DNA of 16,747 nt, from the NCBI GenBank assembly GCA_025360565.1, contig JANYBY010000415.1:1-16747 (forward strand), in the 5' to 3' direction. Positions 7,228-15,338 of the stretch are shown here, one piece after another; the first letter of the stretch is position 1; every line of letters begins with the position of its first letter. This DNA comes from Bacteroidota bacterium (GTDB taxonomy: Bacteria > Bacteroidota > Bacteroidia > B-17B0 > Aurantibacillaceae). The position numbers were made by a program, and so were the translations under genes. Under the pieces are notes generated by a model. It was given only the letters and a program-made list of their open reading frames with translations, made no database searches and was not told the origin of the DNA.

Positions 7228-8934
7228 ATGGCAAAAATATTAATAAAAAAAGGCGGTTTTTTAGCTGCATTATTATTTATAGGTTTTAATTCATTTGCTC
7301 AGGATACTCCTCCACAAGAAAAGCATGTGGACATGGGTTCCATTCATGGAAATTTTCAGATCGATGGGCAATATTACCAGCCCGATTCTTTAATAGGCGC
7401 TCCAAAAGTGCCCGAAAAATATCTTTCAAACGCATTTGCAAATTTAAATTATCAAAGAGGTAATTTCTCGGCCGGCGCAAGGTACGAGGCCTATAATAAC
7501 GTAAAACAAGGTTTTGATTCAAGGTATAAAGGCCAGGGCATTGTTAACCGTTTTGCAAGGTATAGAACAGATTTGTTAGACATTACGGTGGGTAATTTTT
7601 ACGAACAATTTGGCAGCGGTTTAATGTTGCGCGCTTATTACGAGCCGGGTTTGTTATACGATAATTCAATTGACGGAATAAGGGTTATTTCAATGCCTAA
7701 AAAAGGAATTACACTAAAAGGATTAATGGGTAAACAACGTTCTTTTTTTACAGTTGGAGAAGGAATAGTTCGCGGTGGCGATGCCGAAGTTAATTTGAAT
7801 GAATTATTTGATTCGGTTTTGGGTAAGAAAAAATTGAGAGTAATTTTAGGAAGCAGTTTTGTAAGTAAGTATCAGGCAGACGTGGATCCGAATTTAGTTT
7901 TACCATTAAATGTAGGATGTTATGGCGGTCGCGTTAATATTATCAGAGAAGGCTTTAATTTTTTAGGTGAGTACGCGTATAAAATTAACGACCCGTCATC
8001 AGACAATAAATTTAATTATAAAGTCGGCGAAGCTATATACGCCACCACTTCTTATGCCACCAAAGGCTTTTCGTTTTTATTACAAGGAAAGCGCATTGAT
8101 AACATGAGCTATCGCAGTGACAGGAATGCGTCATTACAGGTGTTATTAATTAATTATTTGCCTGCCACCACCAAACAACACACCTACTCTATGCTGGCCC
8201 TGAATCCTTATGCCACACAGTTAAAAGGCGAAATTGGTTTTATGGCCGAAATGCAATATAAGTTCAAAAAAAATTCGTTAATAGGCGGCAAATACGGTAC
8301 CGAGGTAACACTTAATTACTCGCAGGCAAACGGATTAAAACAGATTGGGGTAAGTGATAGTTCAGGAGCAAGAACTTTTTATAAAACAAAATATGAGGAC
8401 ATAGGCGATAATTATTATCACGACTTTTTTGTAGAGATCAATAAAAAGTTCTCTAAAAAATGGAAAGGAACTTTTGTATACGCCAATCAATTTTACAACC
8501 GCAACATTGTTCAATTCGCTTCTGATAACGCGGGATATAAAGCTTTAAAAACAAGTATAGTTGTTGCCGATATTACCTTTAAATACAAATCAACAGGCAC
8601 TATTCGTTTAGAGACCCAAGGGCTTTTTGCAGAAGCGGGAGACATGATCACCAACTCTAACCTTGTTGCAAAAGGAAATTGGGCCACCGCCTTATTAGAA
8701 TGGACTCCGAGCGGTAACTGGTTTTTTGCTGTTTACGATCAGTATAATTACGGCAATCCCGATAAAAATCTGCAAATTCATTATTATTTGGGCACTTTTG
8801 GGTATAGTAAAGATGCTCACCGCATTTCCCTTAGTTATGGCAAACAAAGCGCAGGCATTTTTTGTGTAGGCGGGGTGTGCAGAACTGTTCCTGCTTCTAA
8901 TGGCGTGGCTATTTCAATTACCAGTAGTTTTTAG
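7228..8934 (+). CDS. DUF6029-type outer-membrane beta-barrel protein
   Basis: From ATG 7228 the protein has 568 residues. The frame extends to a GTG at 7189, but the ATG directly precedes a typical signal peptide (basic start, hydrophobic core, NSFAQ) and follows TGAGGATT. The mature part is rich in alternating aromatic and polar strands (for example QGIVNRFARYRTD, VGNFYEQFGSGLMLRAYYEP) and ends in Phe, as expected of an outer-membrane beta-barrel. The repeated GNFYEQFG phrase and the length fit the uncharacterised DUF6029 family of Bacteroidota. It is 25 nt upstream of the Omp28-like gene, so the two are probably co-transcribed. The function of the family is not known to me; a porin-like or scaffold role is a guess. 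Confidence 0.7.
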   Translation: MAKILIKKGGFLAALLFIGFNSFAQDTPPQEKHVDMGSIHGNFQIDGQYYQPDSLIGAPKVPEKYLSNAFANLNYQRGNFSAGARYEAYNNVKQGFDSRYKGQGIVNRFARYRTDLLDITVGNFYEQFGSGLMLRAYYEPGLLYDNSIDGIRVISMPKKGITLKGLMGKQRSFFTVGEGIVRGGDAEVNLNELFDSVLGKKKLRVILGSSFVSKYQADVDPNLVLPLNVGCYGGRVNIIREGFNFLGEYAYKINDPSSDNKFNYKVGEAIYATTSYATKGFSFLLQGKRIDNMSYRSDRNASLQVLLINYLPATTKQHTYSMLALNPYATQLKGEIGFMAEMQYKFKKNSLIGGKYGTEVTLNYSQANGLKQIGVSDSSGARTFYKTKYEDIGDNYYHDFFVEINKKFSKKWKGTFVYANQFYNRNIVQFASDNAGYKALKTSIVVADITFKYKSTGTIRLETQGLFAEAGDMITNSNLVAKGNWATALLEWTPSGNWFFAVYDQYNYGNPDKNLQIHYYLGTFGYSKDAHRISLSYGKQSAGIFCVGGVCRTVPASNGVAISITSSF

Positions 8935-8959
8935 TATATTTATAGTAAATATAGTTAAT

Positions 8960-9835
8960 ATGAAAAACAAGCTTATTCTAACTTTAGCTCTAATTGCCTT
9001 GGCAATTATTTCTTGTGACAAAATAAAGATTCCGCAAGAAAATGTTACTCCTACTGTTGCGGGTACAAGTTTTATTACAAAATCTAATAGTGCTTACAGT
9101 AATTATCATAAAACTCTTTTAGAAGATTATACAGGTCATAAATGCGGTAACTGCCCGCCTGCAGCGGTTCTTGCAGCTTCATTGGAAGCAATATACACTA
9201 CCTCATTAGTTGTGATTGCTGTACATTCAGGAGATTTTGCAAAAGTTAAGTTACCCGATTATCCTGCTTCTTACACAACCACCGCAGGCTTTGATTGGGA
9301 CAGTCCTTCAGGATTTGGTATTAGCGGTTCCTTAGGAAATCCTAATGGAATGGTAAATAGAAAAGCTTATCCCGGTTATTCTTTAGTTCATAAAGATACT
9401 TGGGGAAGCACTGTTGCACTTGGAATGGCTGATCCGTTTATTGTAAGATTAGATGTAACAACCCATTATGATACCGTTGTAAGAGCATTAAATACGGATA
9501 TTAAAGCGACTTTTAAGGCGGGCTTCTCGCCTGCTACAAAAATATCTATGGTGTTAACAGAAGATGGAGTTATCGGAAATCAAACCGATTATTCAAAAAA
9601 TCCTGACCTTGTTACCGGTTATGTTTTTGATCATCTTCTAAGGGGAGCTGTTAACGGTTCTTGGGGTGCTGATTTAACGGTGGCGCCTGCTTTAGCAAAC
9701 GACTCTGTAAAATTATCCTATAATAATTTCGCATTAGATACTGCGTTTAGAGATAAACACATTTCGGTTGTAGTGTTTGCCTATAATGCCGCCACAAGAG
9801 AAGTTATACAGGTTGAAAAAGTAAAAATCAGGTAA
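8960..9835 (+). CDS. Omp28-related outer-membrane lipoprotein
   Basis: The 291-residue protein starts at ATG 8960. The frame opens at 8900, but that would place the start inside the preceding gene and hide the signal peptide. MKNKLILTLALIALAIIS then C19 is a lipoprotein signal with an IISC lipobox. The segment LLEDYTGHKCGNCP (53-66) matches the 'E.FTG..C.NCP' motif of the Omp28 family, which has a thioredoxin-like fold, here with C62 and C65. The end (EVIQVEKVKI) is also typical. Family members are surface-exposed lipoproteins in Porphyromonas and relatives. The CxxC may be a substrate of the nearby TlpA-like protein (inferred). Confidence 0.85.
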   Translation: MKNKLILTLALIALAIISCDKIKIPQENVTPTVAGTSFITKSNSAYSNYHKTLLEDYTGHKCGNCPPAAVLAASLEAIYTTSLVVIAVHSGDFAKVKLPDYPASYTTTAGFDWDSPSGFGISGSLGNPNGMVNRKAYPGYSLVHKDTWGSTVALGMADPFIVRLDVTTHYDTVVRALNTDIKATFKAGFSPATKISMVLTEDGVIGNQTDYSKNPDLVTGYVFDHLLRGAVNGSWGADLTVAPALANDSVKLSYNNFALDTAFRDKHISVVVFAYNAATREVIQVEKVKIR

Positions 9836-9864
9836 AATAAACTGAGAGGCTATTTATTTTTAAT

Positions 9865-9872
9865 TAGATTTG
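9865..9872 (+). promoter_or_regulatory. possible -7 element TAGATTTG upstream of the aminotransferase
   Basis: TAGATTTG is an exact TAnnTTTG match ending 16 nt before the ATG at 9889, a usual distance in this phylum. The upstream region is T-rich but lacks a clear -33 TTTG. Confidence 0.35.
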
Positions 9873-9888
9873 TTTCACCCATATTCTT

Positions 9889-11085
9889 ATGCCTCATCTT
9901 TCCGACAGAGTAAATCAAATTTCCGAATCTCAAACCATTGCCATGGCCCGCAAGAGCCGTGAGTTAAAGGCTGCAGGCATTGATATTATAAGTTTAAGTT
10001 TGGGCGAGCCCGATTTTACAACCCCGCAAATAATTAAAGATGCCGCTAAAAAAGCAATTGACGAAAATTTTAGTTATTACACGCACGTATCCGGTTATTT
10101 AGAATTGCGCCAGGCCATTTGCGAAAAATTTAAACGCGATAATAATTTAATTTATACTCCCGATGAAATTGTAGTTTCTACCGGTGCCAAACAAAGCATA
10201 GCCAATGCCGTTCTTTGTATAATTAATAAGGGAGACGAAGTAATTATTCCCTCCCCTTTTTGGGTTAGTTATTTAGAGATCTTGAAACTAGCGGAAGGTG
10301 TTCCGAAAATTATTAATACAAACATTGAAGCCGATTTTAAAATAACCGCCAAACAATTAGAAGCCGCCATAACGCCAAAAACACGAATGATTATACTCAG
10401 CACCCCTTGCAACCCAACGGGTAGCGTGTACACAAAAGCCGAATTAAAAGCGCTTGCAGAGGTGGTGAGTAAACATGAAGAGCTGTATATATTAAGCGAC
10501 GAAATTTACGAACACATTAATTTTGTTGGCGGTCACGAAAGTTTTGCGCAGTTTGATTTTATTAAGGATAGAGTTATTACCATTAACGGTGTATCAAAAG
10601 GTTTTGCAATGACAGGATGGCGAGGCGGAATTATGGCCGCACCAAAATGGATAGCCCAAGCTTGCGATAAAATGCAGGGTCAATTTACCTCAGCCACTTG
10701 CAGCATTACCCAACGAGCCATGCACGTGGCCATGGGCCTTGATTACGCAACCTACATTAAACCCATGCGCGATGCCTTTTTAAAAAGAAGGGATCTTGTT
10801 TTAAAATTAATGAAAGACATTCCCGGCCTAAAAACTAACGTACCGCAGGGTGCTTTTTATGTTTACCCCGAAATTAGCGCCTACATTGGAAAAAAATTTG
10901 AAAAATATACAATTAATAATGCCACCGACCTCTCGTTATTTTTGTTAGACATTGCCCACGTGGCTTTGGTTCCGGGCGCGGCTTTTGGCGATGATAAATA
11001 CATTCGTTTCTCCTACGCTACCAACGAAGAAAAATTAACCGAAGCCTTAAAGCGTATGAAAGAGGCTTTGGCGAAACTACAGTAA
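9889..11085 (+). CDS. class I PLP-dependent aminotransferase (aspartate aminotransferase type)
   Basis: The 398-residue protein has the normal length and motif order for fold-type I aminotransferases of subgroup Ib. It shows SLSLGEPDFTTP near the start, the substrate loop YYTHVSGYLELR, N175 in STPCNPTG, D204 and Y207 in SDEIYEH (which contact the PLP ring), the Schiff-base lysine K237 in NGVSKGFAMTGWR, and the substrate-carboxylate arginine R373 in YIRFSYA. The likely reaction is aspartate + 2-oxoglutarate to oxaloacetate + glutamate in the cytoplasm, though side specificity for other amino acids or prephenate cannot be excluded from motifs. It appears to be a single-gene unit, with its own promoter-like element upstream and a 184-nt repeat-bearing gap downstream. 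Confidence 0.92.
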   Translation: MPHLSDRVNQISESQTIAMARKSRELKAAGIDIISLSLGEPDFTTPQIIKDAAKKAIDENFSYYTHVSGYLELRQAICEKFKRDNNLIYTPDEIVVSTGAKQSIANAVLCIINKGDEVIIPSPFWVSYLEILKLAEGVPKIINTNIEADFKITAKQLEAAITPKTRMIILSTPCNPTGSVYTKAELKALAEVVSKHEELYILSDEIYEHINFVGGHESFAQFDFIKDRVITINGVSKGFAMTGWRGGIMAAPKWIAQACDKMQGQFTSATCSITQRAMHVAMGLDYATYIKPMRDAFLKRRDLVLKLMKDIPGLKTNVPQGAFYVYPEISAYIGKKFEKYTINNATDLSLFLLDIAHVALVPGAAFGDDKYIRFSYATNEEKLTEALKRMKEALAKLQ

Positions 11086-11100
11086 TAATTTCGGGAAGCA

Positions 11101-11228
11101 AGACACAAGACTTAAGGGATACAAGACCCGTTGGTATTTTGTCAATACCTAGATAGCTATCGGGAGTTATGTTATATCAAGACTTAATTTGTGAACCTTT
11201 GAGTCTTAGAGCCTTTGTGGCAAAAACA
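11101..11228. repeat. intergenic repeat remnants between aminotransferase and kinase genes
   Basis: CAAGACTTAA occurs twice (near 11107 and 11179). GGTATT (11133-11138) pairs with AATACC (11144-11149), and GATAGCTATC (11152-11161) is a palindrome. GAGTCTTAGAGCCTTTGTGG near the right end resembles a phrase that recurs in many Bacteroidota intergenic regions. These look like fragments of more than one repeat family; no gene was seen. Confidence 0.45.
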
Positions 11229-11269
11229 GCTTTATATTTTGTCAAAAATGATTAAATTCGCATAACCAA

Positions 11270-12286
11270 ATGAAAAAGTTGTACGTAAAAAAAGAGCACA
11301 TCCGCGAAATTTTTAAATCGTTTAATAATTTAAATGTTTTAATTATTGGTGATGTGATGATTGATAGTTATTTGTGGGGAAAAGTGAGCCGCATTTCGCC
11401 CGAAGCCCCCGTGCCCATTGTTGCGGTTGATAAAAAAGAAAGAAGGCTGGGCGGCGCTGCCAACGTGGCATTGAACATTCAGGCTTTAGGCGCTAATCCC
11501 ATTTTATGTTCGGTTGTTGGTGTTGATTACGAAGGCCTCGCTTTCTTAGATCTTTTAAAAACACAAAAATTAAGTCAGAAAGGAATTTTAAAATGCCGCG
11601 ACAGAATCACCACCGTAAAAACCCGGGTGATCGGAAATAATTCTCAACTATTAAGAGTAGATGAAGAAGTTGAATCCGAGATCGATCCCTCAGAAACGCA
11701 ACAATTGTTAACACTGATCTCCTACATCATTCAACACGATAAAATTGATGTGATCATTTTTGAAGATTACAATAAAGGATTACTCACACAAAAACTAATT
11801 AGCAAAGTGGTTGAGCTTGCAAAGGCAAAAGGCATTCCAACCTGTGTTGATCCGAAAAAGAAAAATTTTCATTCGTATAAAGGTGTAAGTTTATTTAAAC
11901 CTAATTTAAAAGAATTAAAAGAAGGACTTAAGTTAGATATTGGCAGCGAAAATATTGGCGAATTGCAAAGAGCCATAAGCAGTTACCGTGTTAAACAAAA
12001 AATAGAAACAGTGCTTGTTACATTAGCCGAAAAAGGAATACTGACCAACTCACGCAAAGTAAAAGAACACATTGAAGCGCACTTAAGAAGTATTACCGAT
12101 GTGAGTGGTGCAGGAGATACTGTTATAAGTGTAGCCGCTTTATGCCGTGCCCTCGAATGTAAGGAATACATTACCGCCGCACTGGCCAACCTTTCGGGCG
12201 GGCTTGTGTGCGAACAAGTAGGTGTTGCGCCTATAGATAAATCACTTTTGTTTGAAGAAGCGCTTAAACTTGACTTTGTCAAGTAG
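11270..12286 (+). CDS. PfkB-family kinase, RfaE1/HldE heptose-7-phosphate kinase type
   Basis: The 338-residue protein has the length of the kinase half of HldE. GDVMIDSYLWGKVSRISPEAPVPI (27-50) is the RfaE1-type N-terminal signature. LGGAANVALN (60-69) is the first PfkB motif, and DVSGAGDT (277-284) is the second, with D283 as the catalytic base and an anion hole. The expected reaction is phosphorylation of D-glycero-beta-D-manno-heptose 7-phosphate at C1, a cytoplasmic step toward the ADP-heptose used in lipopolysaccharide core. No nucleotidyltransferase domain is attached, so that activity must come from another gene. Neighbours (aminotransferase; GxxExxY element) give no pathway context. 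A related sugar kinase cannot be fully excluded. Confidence 0.82.
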   Translation: MKKLYVKKEHIREIFKSFNNLNVLIIGDVMIDSYLWGKVSRISPEAPVPIVAVDKKERRLGGAANVALNIQALGANPILCSVVGVDYEGLAFLDLLKTQKLSQKGILKCRDRITTVKTRVIGNNSQLLRVDEEVESEIDPSETQQLLTLISYIIQHDKIDVIIFEDYNKGLLTQKLISKVVELAKAKGIPTCVDPKKKNFHSYKGVSLFKPNLKELKEGLKLDIGSENIGELQRAISSYRVKQKIETVLVTLAEKGILTNSRKVKEHIEAHLRSITDVSGAGDTVISVAALCRALECKEYITAALANLSGGLVCEQVGVAPIDKSLLFEEALKLDFVK

Positions 12287-12291
12287 AAATG

Positions 12292-12887
12292 AACACAGAG
12301 ACACAGGGGCACAGAGATTTTTTTATAGGGAATACAAAAAGATAACAGAGATGCTAACAGAAAATCATAAAGAAATTTCAATCAATGAAAAAGAATATAA
12401 TTTTATTTCTCACTTAATAATTGAATCTGCTATTGAGGTTCACAAAGAACTCGGACCAGGGTTGATCGAATCTGTTTACGAATACTGTTTAATAAAGGTT
12501 TTAAAAGAAAAAGGTCTGGAAGTAAAAAGTCAGGTTAAGATCCCGATCGTTTTTAGAGGGGAAAAATTAGATAAGGAATTTATTATAGATGTTTTAGTAA
12601 GCAATAGAATAATTTTAGAGTTAAAATCTATAGAAATAATTTTGCCTGTTCATGAATCCCAATTGATGACGTATTTAAAACTTTCAGGCAAAAAACTTGG
12701 GTTATTGATCAATTTTAATTCACCACTATTGAAAGATGGTGTAAGAAGGCGCGTAAACGGAGACCTTGAAAAATAAAAAAACTCTGTGCCTCAAAACTCA
12801 GGGTCTGTATTAAAAAATGAAAACCCAAATCAAATAGTGATACTAAACCAAATAACCCTGTGCCTCCAAACTCAGTGCCTCTGTGTT
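12292..12887. mobile_element. repeat-bounded cassette carrying a GxxExxY gene
   Basis: AACACAGAGACACAGGGGCA begins at 12292, and its near-inverse CTCAGTGCCTCTGTGTT ends at 12887; the outer 14 bp match at 13 positions inverted. A further CTCTGTGCCTC copy lies at 12782-12792, so the right side holds two direct copies about 75 nt apart. The cassette fits between the kinase stop (12286) and the MenG start (12895) with almost nothing left over. The repeats and boundaries are seen; the idea that the segment moves or spreads as a unit is inferred. No transposase is present. Confidence 0.5.
12351..12776 (+). CDS. GxxExxY family protein (PD-(D/E)XK nuclease fold)
   Basis: The 141-residue protein starts at ATG 12351; the frame is open further upstream but there it crosses the repeat and the end of the kinase gene. 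It shows the name-giving motif G37-x-x-E40-x-x-Y43 in GLIESVYEY, then a PD-(D/E)XK-like core with D80 in EFIIDVLV, E90 and K92 in ILELKS, and Q104/Y108 in the following helix. Length and motif order are normal for this family, whose function is not established and whose genes occur in many scattered copies in Bacteroidota and Cyanobacteria. It is enclosed by inverted ACACAGAG-type repeats, unlike the housekeeping genes on either side. Nuclease activity is an inference from the fold. Confidence 0.88.
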   Translation: MLTENHKEISINEKEYNFISHLIIESAIEVHKELGPGLIESVYEYCLIKVLKEKGLEVKSQVKIPIVFRGEKLDKEFIIDVLVSNRIILELKSIEIILPVHESQLMTYLKLSGKKLGLLINFNSPLLKDGVRRRVNGDLEK

Positions 12888-12894
12888 AAAAAAA

Positions 12895-13623
12895 ATGAAA
12901 CACGATACAGTAACCCCATATAACAACTCTGATTCCAAAAAAGAGCAGATTGCGAAGATGTTCGACAACATCTCACATCGCTATGATTTTTTAAATACTC
13001 TTCTTTCGTTTGGAACACAAAAAGGCTGGCGAAAAAAATGCGTTAAGTTACTTGCGGATAAAAAACCCAAACAGCTCCTTGATGTTGCGACAGGAACCGC
13101 CGATTTTGCAATTGAGTGCGCAGTACTTTCTCCCGAAAAAATAATTGGCGTTGATATTAGCGAAGGCATGATGAAACTGGGCCGTGAAAAAGTGCTTAAA
13201 AAAGGTCTGGAAAAAATGATCACCCTAGAATACGGTAATGCGGAGACCATCGAGTACAGCGATAATACCTTTGACGCTATTGTAATTGGTTATGGCGTAC
13301 GTAATTTTCAAAACCTCGAAATTGGCCTTACTAATTTACTTCGCGTTTTAAAACCGGGCGGGCAATTAGTTATTCTTGAATTCTCTTACCCGAAAAATGC
13401 ATTTGTAAAAGCATTTTATACTTTTTATTTTTCATACATCACACCCTTGATCGGCCGAATTTTTTCTAAAGATAAACGCGCATATTCATATCTAATGGAA
13501 AGCGTAAAGGCTTTTCCGAATAACGAAAATTTTGTAACTATTTTAAATAAATTAAATTACAAAAACACTTCCTACAAAACATTAAGCATGGGCGTGGCAG
13601 CCATTTATTACGCCGAAAAATAA
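12895..13623 (+). CDS. ubiE: demethylmenaquinone methyltransferase (MenG/UbiE)
   Basis: ATG 12895 gives 242 residues; a GTG at 12883 lies in the flanking repeat and is rejected. The class I SAM-binding motif DVATGTADFA (63-72), acidic loop GVDISEGM, the family signature YGVRNFQN and LRVLKPGGQLVILEFSYP, and the C-terminal YFSYITPLIGRIFSKD with AYSYLMESV all match UbiE/MenG. It methylates demethylmenaquinone with S-adenosylmethionine, the last step of menaquinone synthesis; Bacteroidota use menaquinone, so MenG is the likely role. Only 7 nt separate the GxxExxY cassette's right end from the start codon, so the cassette supplies its whole upstream region. Confidence 0.94.
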   Translation: MKHDTVTPYNNSDSKKEQIAKMFDNISHRYDFLNTLLSFGTQKGWRKKCVKLLADKKPKQLLDVATGTADFAIECAVLSPEKIIGVDISEGMMKLGREKVLKKGLEKMITLEYGNAETIEYSDNTFDAIVIGYGVRNFQNLEIGLTNLLRVLKPGGQLVILEFSYPKNAFVKAFYTFYFSYITPLIGRIFSKDKRAYSYLMESVKAFPNNENFVTILNKLNYKNTSYKTLSMGVAAIYYAEK

Positions 13624-13641
13624 TTTCCCGATCCTTATCAC

Positions 13642-13749
13642 TGTCAGTTCGAGTAGGTCATGTGATTTATGTCTGGCCGTATCGAGAACCTTTCTTGTTC
13701 CGTCTCGATACGCTCGCGCCCGAATCTATCCAGGCTACTCGACGTGACA
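13642..13749. repeat. inverted-repeat element between convergent genes (TCGAGTAG type)
   Basis: TGTCAGTTCGAGTAG (13642-13656) and CTACTCGACGTGACA (13735-13749) are inverted copies matching at 13 of 15 positions. Inside, CGTATCGAGA (13678-13687) pairs perfectly with TCTCGATACG (13703-13712). The element fills the 153-nt gap between the MenG and HD genes, where it may act as a bidirectional transcription stop. Its wording matches a repeat type common in Flavobacteriia and relatives. Confidence 0.65.
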
Positions 13750-13776
13750 TTCAGATTAGAATAAAACGGCTTAAAA

Positions 13777-15009
13777 TCAAACCAGCTCCTTCGGATAACA
13801 AATATAATATTTGGTAACCGTTTTACTTAAGCTTTGAATGTTAAGCTGGTCGCTGGCCTGCGCCACATCAACTATTTGGCCATTACCCATTAAAATATTT
13901 ATGTTGAATGAATTAGCGTTGTAAGCGCTATTATTAACTGTATCCGAAATAACAAAATAGGCAGCTTCCTTCACACTGATCTTATAAAGCTTACAAGTCT
14001 TTAAAATTAATTTATTTTTATGTGAGGCGCTAATCGGGGCATTTTGTAATTCAATTTTATACAACTTCCTTTCCAATAAATTATGACAGAGAATGGAAAG
14101 AATTTTATCCTTACTCTCACTCCACACTTTTATAGAGGCCATTACATCGTAATCGTCCAACATACAAAATTTTTCGAGCAGATCTTTTTTCTTTTTAAAA
14201 TCAAACTTGCTAAAATTGTTCTTTAAAAATAATTGCAATGCAGGAGTAGCAAATAACTCATCCCCTTTTGCCGAAAGTTCTTTGGCCCGTTTTAAAATAT
14301 TTACCAATAAAGTTTCGGCGCTTAAAACCGTTTTATGCAAATACACCTGCCAATACATTAAGCGGCGGGCGATCAAAAACTTTTCAATGCTGTAAATGGC
14401 TTTGTTCTCAACAACCAATTCGTTATTTACTACGTTCAGCATTTTTATTATCCTGTCGCTGCTTATTACACCTTCGCTAACGCCTGTAAAAAAACTATCG
14501 CGCTTTAAATAATCCAGGCGATCCATATCCAATTGCGAACTTACCAATTGGTGTAAAAAATATTTTTTGTATTTATTATTAAAAATTTTTATGGCCAGCG
14601 AAAGTTTTCCTTTAAACTCTTTATTCAAAGCGTTCATAATAAAACTACTGATCGTTTCATGACTTATTCCTTTTACAATACTATGTTCAAGCGAATGCGA
14701 AAACGGCCCGTGGCCAACATCATGCAATAAAATTGCAATAAGTGCGGCCTGCTCTTCTTCTTTTGTGATTACAATTTCTTTTTGCTTTAAGGTTAAAATT
14801 GCCTCCTGCATTAAATGCATAGCACCAATGGCATGATGAAATCGCGTGTGCAAAGCTCCCGGATAAACCAAATTGGTTAAGCCCAGTTGTTTTATACGAC
14901 GCAAACGCTGAAAAAAAGGATGATTTATCAGATCATAAATAATATCGTTTGGCAGGGTAACAAAACCATAAATAGGGTCGTTAATTATTTTACGTTTGTT
15001 ATAAGCCAT
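13777..15009 (-). CDS. HD-domain phosphohydrolase (SAMHD1/YdhJ-like)
   Basis: The start at 15009 (MAYNKRKIINDPIYGF) gives 410 residues; an upstream ATG at 15051 adds 14 residues that match nothing expected. The metal-binding HD motif is spread as H58/H59 in TRFHH, H96-D97 in LLHDVGHGPFSH, and the aspartates in SSQLDMDRLDYLKRDSFFTGV (157-177). This is the arrangement of the dNTPase-like HD family that includes SAMHD1 and YdhJ. It is cytoplasmic. It could cleave dNTPs or other nucleotides; the true substrate of the bacterial group is not known to me. It is divergent from porX with 329 nt between the starts; from memory the HD-porX neighbourhood is conserved in many Bacteroidota. Confidence 0.85.
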   Translation of the reverse strand: MAYNKRKIINDPIYGFVTLPNDIIYDLINHPFFQRLRRIKQLGLTNLVYPGALHTRFHHAIGAMHLMQEAILTLKQKEIVITKEEEQAALIAILLHDVGHGPFSHSLEHSIVKGISHETISSFIMNALNKEFKGKLSLAIKIFNNKYKKYFLHQLVSSQLDMDRLDYLKRDSFFTGVSEGVISSDRIIKMLNVVNNELVVENKAIYSIEKFLIARRLMYWQVYLHKTVLSAETLLVNILKRAKELSAKGDELFATPALQLFLKNNFSKFDFKKKKDLLEKFCMLDDYDVMASIKVWSESKDKILSILCHNLLERKLYKIELQNAPISASHKNKLILKTCKLYKISVKEAAYFVISDTVNNSAYNANSFNINILMGNGQIVDVAQASDQLNIQSLSKTVTKYYICYPKELV

Positions 15010-15025
15010 TGCATTTTTTCCTTTG

Positions 15026-15059
15026 TAAAGATAGCAAAAATGAATAACCACACAGCAAA
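15026..15059 (-). promoter_or_regulatory. possible Bacteroidota-type promoter for the HD gene
   Basis: Read on the - strand, TTTG (15059-15056) is followed after 22 nt by TATCTTTA (15033-15026), one base off TAnnTTTG, and the ATG lies 16 nt further on. The spacing is slightly longer than usual for the -33/-7 pair. Confidence 0.35.
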
Positions 15060-15072
15060 GCCTCGAGGTATC

Positions 15073-15175
15073 TTGACACGAATTACACTAATAGTCACTA
15101 ATTAATAGGTAGATATTATCAAAGATTGGTGTTAATGTAACACTGCCTTGTGTTAATTCGTGAAATTAGTGTCAA
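15073..15175. repeat. MITE-like element with TTGACAC terminal inverted repeats
   Basis: The left end TTGACACGAATTACACTAAT (15073-15092) and the inverse of the right end (15155-15175) agree at 17 of the first 20 positions. Within it GTGTTA (15129-15134) pairs with TAACAC (15138-15143). It lies in the 329-nt gap between the divergent HD and porX genes. The rest of that gap (15176-15338) is AT-rich with no gene seen; the porX promoter must lie there but no clean TAnnTTTG was found. Confidence 0.6.
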
Positions 15176-15338
15176 AAAAATGGGTTGATTCAGTGGCAAA
15201 TCTAAGAGGGAATTCTTTCGATAAAAAAATATGATAATTGTAAGTTTTTTCCTGAATCCTAAATAAACCAAAAAAAAGCCTCTGCGCGCATACTAAATTT
15301 ACCTTTATCGCGTATATTTACTGTATAACAGAACCAAA

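Noticed and set aside
8900..8959. Upstream start for the Omp28-like gene
   Set aside because: It would overlap the DUF6029-type gene and bury the lipoprotein signal; ATG 8960 gives a clean lipobox.
12252..12350. Upstream start for the GxxExxY gene
   Set aside because: It would overlap the kinase gene and translate the flanking repeat; ATG 12351 matches the family's usual length.
11983..12381. 132-codon open frame on the - strand
   Set aside because: It is antisense to the 3' part of the kinase gene and crosses the repeat; it has no recognisable domain.
12292..12887. CRISPR-like or toxin-antitoxin interpretation of the repeat-flanked GxxExxY gene
   Set aside because: There are no regularly spaced repeats with spacers and no second small partner gene; the repeats are inverted ends.
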